Shown here: positions 5,091 through 8,783 of the stretch, one piece after another
Layout of the letters: each line of letters opens with the position of its first letter
How positions within the stretch are numbered: position 1 is the first letter of the stretch
DNA from: Candidatus Jordarchaeia archaeon
Lineage (GTDB): Archaea; Asgardarchaeota; Jordiarchaeia; Jordiarchaeales; Freyrarchaeaceae
DNA length: 8,783 nucleotides
Assembly: GCA_018383835.1 (NCBI GenBank)
Contig: JAHAWR010000043.1
Span: forward strand, 2,493-11,275
Direction of reading: 5' to 3'
Notes under the pieces: model-generated
The model's database searches: none
What the model was told of the DNA's origin: nothing
The model's input: only the letters and a program-made list of their open reading frames with translations
Made by a program: the position numbers and the translations under genes

Positions 5091-5390
5091 GGGCTCCTCG
5101 CCGAGGGCTGAGCCAACTGCCCAGATGGGTGTGGATGAGGCTTGGGGCAAGAGAGGAGCCACATGAGTAGGAGGGTGCCACGCAACAGCCCCACTTGAAC
5201 GGGCTCTCACCGGAAGAGGGCGTAGGCCTCTAGATGAGGTGGAGCTTACCCAAGTGGGGGACAGTGGCTTGGGAACACTGGGTTATGGCTTCCGGGTTTG
5301 AGAGCACGGTTGAGGGGGGCGAGCGTCCCACCATGAAACCGTGTGTTAGTTACCCAGGGGACACCGGTGTTCCCCCCTCCCTCCTTATTC
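5091..5390 (+). ncRNA. GC-rich structured RNA candidate, family unknown
   Basis: About 300 bases at roughly 60% GC between an AT-rich spacer and aIF1A, with no convincing ORF. Nested perfect helices can be read directly. Hairpin A is 5092-5099/5153-5160 (8 bp). Closing helix F is 5170-5175/5375-5380 (or 5379-5384). Inside it are two arms. Arm 1 has 5177-5181/5264-5268 and, beyond a GCAACAG/GACA internal loop, 5189-5197/5251-5259 (9 bp). Arm 2 has 5271-5278/5367-5374 (8 bp), 5279-5283/5352-5356 and 5305-5311/5337-5343, capped by a small hairpin 5316-5329. The plus strand is favoured because a G-U pair in that cap and one beside F would be A-C on the minus strand, and a TATA-like AAATACAA (5061-5068) fits a start near 5090. 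SRP RNA is the natural suspect by size but its conserved helix 8 is absent. It may instead be a long aIF1A leader. Confidence 0.5.
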
Positions 5391-5492
5391 TCGTCCTCTA
5401 AAAAGGGCGTTGGTCGTTTCCCTCCCTTCTAAGAGAGGCAGAAGTTTTAAAAGCACCCAACTGTAGGATTTAGGAGAAGGGAGTGGTGTCGG
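5391..5492 (+). promoter_or_regulatory. aIF1A promoter and leader region
   Basis: TTTTAAAA at 5445-5452 is a good TATA box for a transcript starting near 5474, about 20 bases before the aIF1A GTG, leaving room for the Shine-Dalgarno GGAG (5480-5483). The box is self-complementary, so it could also serve a minus-strand transcript entering the structured element. Confidence 0.5.
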
Positions 5493-5816
5493 GTGAGGAC
5501 GAATTTGCCTAAGAGGAAGAAGGACGAAGTAGTTGAGATTAAGGACGTACGGGTGCCTATGGAGGGGGAGATTTTAGGGGTAGTTGAAAGAATGGTTGGC
5601 AATGACAGGCTTATTGTTAGTTGCACAGATGGGAAGACGCGGTTGGCGAGAATAAGAGGTAAGTTTAAGAAGAAAGTTTGGATAAGGAATGGGGACGTTG
5701 TTCTTGTGGCACCTTGGGGTTTTCAAGATGACCGCGCCGACATAGTGTGGAGATACAATGAGGGAGAGGTTAAGTGGCTTAAAAATAAAGGATACCTAAG
5801 CGGGTTGAATGTTTAA
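5493..5816 (+). CDS. eif1A: Translation initiation factor aIF1A
   Basis: aIF1A is the archaeal counterpart of eIF1A and bacterial IF1: an OB-fold protein that binds the A site of the small subunit and helps assemble the initiation complex and select the start codon. The 107-residue product has a basic N-terminal tail (LPKRKKDE) and the full OB fold: GEILGVVERMVGNDRLIVSC, DGKTRLARIRGKFKKKVWIRNGDVVLVAPWGF, DIVWRYNEGEVKWLKNKGYL, all hallmarks of the family. Length is normal (family about 95-115). GTG at 5493 is the start; GGAG at 5480-5483 lies 9 bases upstream and there is no in-frame ATG before the conserved region. The stop TAA (5814-5816) overlaps by two bases the stop codon of the convergent surface-protein gene. 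The upstream structured segment may influence its expression. Confidence 0.96.
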   Translation: MRTNLPKRKKDEVVEIKDVRVPMEGEILGVVERMVGNDRLIVSCTDGKTRLARIRGKFKKKVWIRNGDVVLVAPWGFQDDRADIVWRYNEGEVKWLKNKGYLSGLNV

Positions 5817-7018
5817 CTCGCCTTTTTGAGGCGGCGAATAGCGTTCAGTATTCTTTCAACGGCTTCCGGCTTTAAGTATATGACTGCTACAAGAGCCAAA
5901 GTTGCTAGTAGGAAGAAGAGCGACGATTTATTATTAAGCTGGCTGAGCTCCCAGTATTTTAACACGGCTTGCATGACGGTGGCTGTTAGAAGCGAGAGTG
6001 GCTTTACACTCTCAGGATGCGAAACACTCACCAGTATTGATGCGCTTACGCTATGCCCTTCCTCATCTTCGGCGTTTACAGTCAAGTTTAACACGCCAGC
6101 AGATCTAGGACTAACTCTAGCCACGTATAATCCCGCTTCCTGGTCGTACTGCACTTGTAACTGCGTGCCGTTCACTGCAACGCTAACGCTTCCAGAGAAA
6201 CTCCTTTTCGAGGGAGGGGTATACCCAACCCACACCATCACCATATAAGTCTCCCCCGCAACCCACTTCTCCTGTGGCTGCACGAAAAACGCGGCCAGCT
6301 TGTGCACATAGAACACGTAAACGTAGCCACTTGTGAAGCATCTATCATAGACCTCTTCACCGTCTAAGCTGGTTACTCTTAAAGCGTATTTACCAGTAAC
6401 ATTCGGAGTGAAGGTAACGTTAAATGATCCATTCTGAGGTGTGAACTGGGAAACTTGGATTGAGCCGTTCGGAAATATGATTGTTACGTTTACGTTTGCA
6501 GGGTTATCTAGAAGGTTTCCTACCGTTATGGTTAATGTTTCGTTGACGTAGCTGAAGTCATGTGTCACGCTTAGCTCGGGAAGAAGCGTCACACTTAGAC
6601 TAAATGTGCTCTCATCTTCAAGTGACAGAATACTATCACTTCTTAATATTATGAGTCTACGTGTTGTTTCATTTAGAGTTGAGTCAAGCCAGTTTTCCCA
6701 TAAGGAGCCATTTAGCGACACACCCTTAACCGCATAACTTGCAGGATAGTATAGCGTAATAAACTGTTGCTCAGGAAAAACAGCGCTTCCATTATGAGCA
6801 TAATTGTACGCTACTTCTGCACCAGTTGATGAGATATTGTCCTTGAATGTCAGTTTTGCTAGGGCGAAGACGGTTAGGTTCTCGCTTACCCAATCTCCTC
6901 CATGTTTGAGCTCGACTAAGAGGGATACTCTTCCATCAGATTTATTGTAGCCTATCTCGCTACCAGTATAGTATTTCGTGTAGCCAACCCCAAACGGGGT
7001 AATTTTTGTTCCGTTCAA
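5813..7018 (-). CDS. Surface glycoprotein-like protein, C-terminal part with membrane anchor
   Basis: 401 codons from a TTG at 7018. No signal peptide is present, yet there are many N-x-S/T sequons, beta-rich Ig-like segments and, at the C-terminus, one transmembrane helix (SLFFLLATLALVAVIYL) followed by a basic cytoplasmic tail ending RILNAIRRLKKAS. One Ig-like module spans roughly residues 150-245 (ELSVTHDFSYVNETLTITVGN to YALRVTSLDGEE); another, roughly 265-335 (GETYMVMVWVGY to VLNLTVNAEDEEGHSV), resembles bacterial Ig-like or MG2-type domains. The extracellular character without a signal indicates that it is the continuation of the upstream frame. The TTG overlaps the upstream TGA (TTGA); restoring one T in the run at 7019-7017 would fuse the frames as ...YELI-LNGTK.... 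I do not recognise a named family. Confidence 0.75.
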   Translation of the reverse strand: MNGTKITPFGVGYTKYYTGSEIGYNKSDGRVSLLVELKHGGDWVSENLTVFALAKLTFKDNISSTGAEVAYNYAHNGSAVFPEQQFITLYYPASYAVKGVSLNGSLWENWLDSTLNETTRRLIILRSDSILSLEDESTFSLSVTLLPELSVTHDFSYVNETLTITVGNLLDNPANVNVTIIFPNGSIQVSQFTPQNGSFNVTFTPNVTGKYALRVTSLDGEEVYDRCFTSGYVYVFYVHKLAAFFVQPQEKWVAGETYMVMVWVGYTPPSKRSFSGSVSVAVNGTQLQVQYDQEAGLYVARVSPRSAGVLNLTVNAEDEEGHSVSASILVSVSHPESVKPLSLLTATVMQAVLKYWELSQLNNKSSLFFLLATLALVAVIYLKPEAVERILNAIRRLKKAS

Positions 7019-8673
7019 ATGAGCTCGTAACCGCTAAGGTTCCCCGTATAGTTCACATAGTTGATGGTGTATGTTATATTGTAGTTTAGCTGTGTGGCGG
7101 CCATTACGTGGACGCTTATAGTGCCATTGTTGGGAGTCAACCACATGCTGCTATGCCAAGAGCCATCATTGCGCACCAGTAAACCATTGGCTGTGAGGAG
7201 CAGGTCATTAAGGATGTGCCAATCAGTATAGTTCGGAGCGATCTTCATGCAGTGCCAGTACCGGTTCCCGTAGGGGTCCCTAACGTCCTCCACCCAGCTG
7301 TTGCCCCTATTAGTGGTCCAGATTTCGTATCCGCTTTTCGGGGGGCCTTCAGTTCTCCCCTCCATGTGGCTCCCCCAGTCGTAGTATCCACCGTTAGGGG
7401 AAGAAAGCCAGTCCTTCACATGGAGTACGAGAAAGTAAGCCCCAGCGGAGAGACTGGACGTAAAGTTCAACGCTACCCAAGAATAATTCGGGGGGATGTC
7501 GGACGATAAAACATTTACACTTTCTATAATGTCGCCGGGGATCCAGCGGTTAACGTTAAAGGTGGCGTTACGTAGCTCCGCAGTTAGGTCGGCGGTCATT
7601 CCGAAGTTGGCCACCGGAACAGAGATGCTAATTCCGCTAACACTCCTTCGAAGCAGGAACATTTGTGCTTCCCCCATGTCCCCAACAATTCGGGCATACC
7701 CCCCACTATTCATACGGTCCTCCAAAACAACCCACACCGGCCCCGGTACAATGTTAGAAAACGAAAAAGCTGCAGAGTAAACTCTATCACCGGGAACAGA
7801 AACAGAAAAGCTTCCACTCAGACCATCGATCTCACCACTTACAGACCACAAAACAGCATCATCAAATATGTCTAAGAACAAATAGTCCAAGTCCCAACCA
7901 ATAGGCAAACTAAACTCGACTCCCTCATAAACCACCAAGCTAACATTCATCCAGCAATCGTAAGAAACACTCTCCCACTTGGAGACGTCATTAAGCTCAT
8001 CCTCAGAAGCAAAGTTGTTTATGAATGCGAACCCTGAATCAACACCATCAGCCGTAGCGTTCCAAACAAAATAAACCGTTTCACTCGTCACATTCGTATA
8101 TACAACTATGAAGAAATAACCCTCGTATGTGTCACTCAAATTCAGGGTTATTGGAGTCTCATTTAGAAGTGTTACCCATCCCGGCGAGGAAGGAATACTT
8201 GATTCCGGGTAAACCTTCTCGGCTATAGTTACGTTTGGTACAGGTGAACCACTCCGCTCCGTGGCGTTTCTTAACTGAACAATAAGAGGAATGCTACTGT
8301 TTGTGCTGTTTTTCCAAATGTGGAGGGATACGCCGGTGAAGTTTACCTTTATACCGCCTAAGCTCGATATGTTGAAAGACATTGCCACCGACTGATTAGA
8401 GGAAGAGGAACAATTTATGAGGAGGTGGCCATCTCCCGTGAAGTCTTCTTCGAGTATTAGTGTGACTGCTCTGCTGGTGTTGAACCATGAGAAGTTTGTC
8501 CAGTAGGAGGAGAGTGAGATTTCGGGGTCTATCGAATATTCGCATGTTGTGAGGGGAAGGGCGTTTTTCTCCTGTGGAAGGAGGGAGGTAATTGCTGTTA
8601 CGGGTAGTGTGCAGAGCGCTACTGCTATGACAAGTAGAGTAAGGGTTGCTGCGGCTGGTTTCTTAAGCTTCAA
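7015..8673 (-). CDS. Surface glycoprotein-like protein, N-terminal part with signal peptide
   Basis: 552 codons from TTG 8673. The N-terminus is a signal peptide: KLKK, then a hydrophobic run LTLLVIAVALCTLPVTA. The rest is beta-rich and packed with N-glycosylation sequons, as expected of a secreted archaeal protein. Two segments about 230 residues apart look like copies of one beta-sandwich module (LIVQLRNAT...WVTL...YFFIVVY and LTAELRNAT...WVAL...YFLVLHV). TTG 8673 is preferred to TTG 8688 because GGGGGA (8686-8681) sits 7 bases upstream and the next codons start the signal peptide. The frame has no membrane anchor and ends at TGA 7017-7015 in mid-domain, with the anchor in the adjacent frame. 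Together they make a protein of about 950 residues with one C-terminal membrane helix. The ligand is unknown. Confidence 0.77.
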   Translation of the reverse strand: MKLKKPAAATLTLLVIAVALCTLPVTAITSLLPQEKNALPLTTCEYSIDPEISLSSYWTNFSWFNTSRAVTLILEEDFTGDGHLLINCSSSSNQSVAMSFNISSLGGIKVNFTGVSLHIWKNSTNSSIPLIVQLRNATERSGSPVPNVTIAEKVYPESSIPSSPGWVTLLNETPITLNLSDTYEGYFFIVVYTNVTSETVYFVWNATADGVDSGFAFINNFASEDELNDVSKWESVSYDCWMNVSLVVYEGVEFSLPIGWDLDYLFLDIFDDAVLWSVSGEIDGLSGSFSVSVPGDRVYSAAFSFSNIVPGPVWVVLEDRMNSGGYARIVGDMGEAQMFLLRRSVSGISISVPVANFGMTADLTAELRNATFNVNRWIPGDIIESVNVLSSDIPPNYSWVALNFTSSLSAGAYFLVLHVKDWLSSPNGGYYDWGSHMEGRTEGPPKSGYEIWTTNRGNSWVEDVRDPYGNRYWHCMKIAPNYTDWHILNDLLLTANGLLVRNDGSWHSSMWLTPNNGTISVHVMAATQLNYNITYTINYVNYTGNLSGYELI

Positions 8674-8688
8674 TCGAAGTTCCCCCAA

Positions 8689-8783
8689 AGTTTCTGAATA
8701 TAAAAGAGTTATTTCTCCTTAAAAGGTTACTCTCCATAAAAGGTCGCTCTCAGAGGTGCCTAAAAGGAAAGAGCAGTTTGAGA
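8689..8783 (-). promoter_or_regulatory. Promoter region of the surface-protein gene with reiterated AAAAGGT motif
   Basis: On the minus strand TTTTATATT (8705-8697) or CCTTTTAAGG (8726-8717) could be the TATA box; the second would put the start near 8695 and include the Shine-Dalgarno in the mRNA. On the plus strand TAAAAGGTTACTCTC (8720-8734) and TAAAAGGTCGCTCTC (8737-8751) are near-identical direct repeats with a 17-base period, and a third TAAAAGG starts at 8761. These may be regulator sites or repeated BRE/TATA-like elements. Confidence 0.4.

Noticed and set aside
5010..5210. 66-residue minus-strand ORF
   Set aside because: Runs from AT-rich spacer into the structured GC-rich element; composition is not protein-like.
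5250..5285. Cobalamin-riboswitch-like GCCACTG on the minus strand
   Set aside because: Only this short string matches; the rest of the conserved core and a suitable downstream B12 gene are missing.
5091..5390. Archaeal SRP (7S) RNA
   Set aside because: Size and GC fit, and the minus strand has GTCCCCTGGGTAAC, loosely like the Alu-domain GUCCCCUGUAAC, but neither strand contains the near-universal helix 8 (GGAA tetraloop followed by AGCA). An Infernal search would settle it.
4780..8755. 12-base repeat TCGCTCTCAGAG at 4780-4791 and 8744-8755
   Set aside because: A few exact 12-base matches are expected by chance in a window of this size, and the flanks do not match.
1..8783. CRISPR arrays, insertion sequences, integrases, defence genes
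   Set aside because: No regularly spaced repeats, transposase motifs or defence-type domains were seen on either strand.

Overview
The window is archaeal DNA, probably from a thermophilic member of the Thermoproteota or a related lineage; I cannot narrow it further. The evidence is a set of genes confined to archaea or shared with eukaryotes: TiaS, archaeal-type Tsr3, aIF1A, and an Sun/NSUN-type m5C methyltransferase with a separate PUA protein. TATA-like promoters, GGAGG-type ribosome binding sites and frequent GTG/TTG starts agree. Structured RNA regions are GC-rich (about 60%) while some spacers are very AT-rich, a contrast typical of AT-rich thermophile genomes.

Layout. Positions 1-460 (minus) hold the N-terminal third of tiaS. 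Positions 767-1021 (minus) encode a stand-alone Lrp/AsnC effector-binding (RAM) domain. Divergent from it, 1108-1623 (plus) is tsr3, a small-subunit rRNA aminocarboxypropyltransferase. Its stop codon lies inside the 3' end of a convergent RNase P RNA gene (1621-2017, minus), recognised from CR-I, CR-IV and CR-V motifs, a P4 helix with bulged U, and a long P1. A probable C/D box guide RNA follows at about 2285-2340 (minus).

Positions 4742 down to 2417 form a tight minus-strand operon: a multi-pass membrane protein with a possible SAP/Rho-N-like segment, a 68-residue two-helix membrane protein, the m5C methyltransferase (interrupted by a one-base frameshift), and a PUA protein. An AT-rich spacer with inverted repeats (4743-5090) separates it from a roughly 300-base GC-rich segment (5091-5390) that folds into nested helices, has no convincing ORF and matches no RNA family I recognise. 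It is the best candidate here for something undescribed. Next come aIF1A (5493-5816, plus) and, converging on it, a large N-glycosylation-rich surface protein (5813-8673, minus) read as two frames. One frame carries the signal peptide and the other the C-terminal membrane anchor, so it is probably one gene of about 950 residues split by a one-base shift.

Functionally the left two thirds is a translation and RNA-maturation neighbourhood: tRNA-Ile2 decoding, rRNA acp modification, tRNA 5' processing, a guide RNA, m5C modification and translation initiation. The surface protein is unrelated. I saw no CRISPR array, transposase, integrase or tRNA gene.
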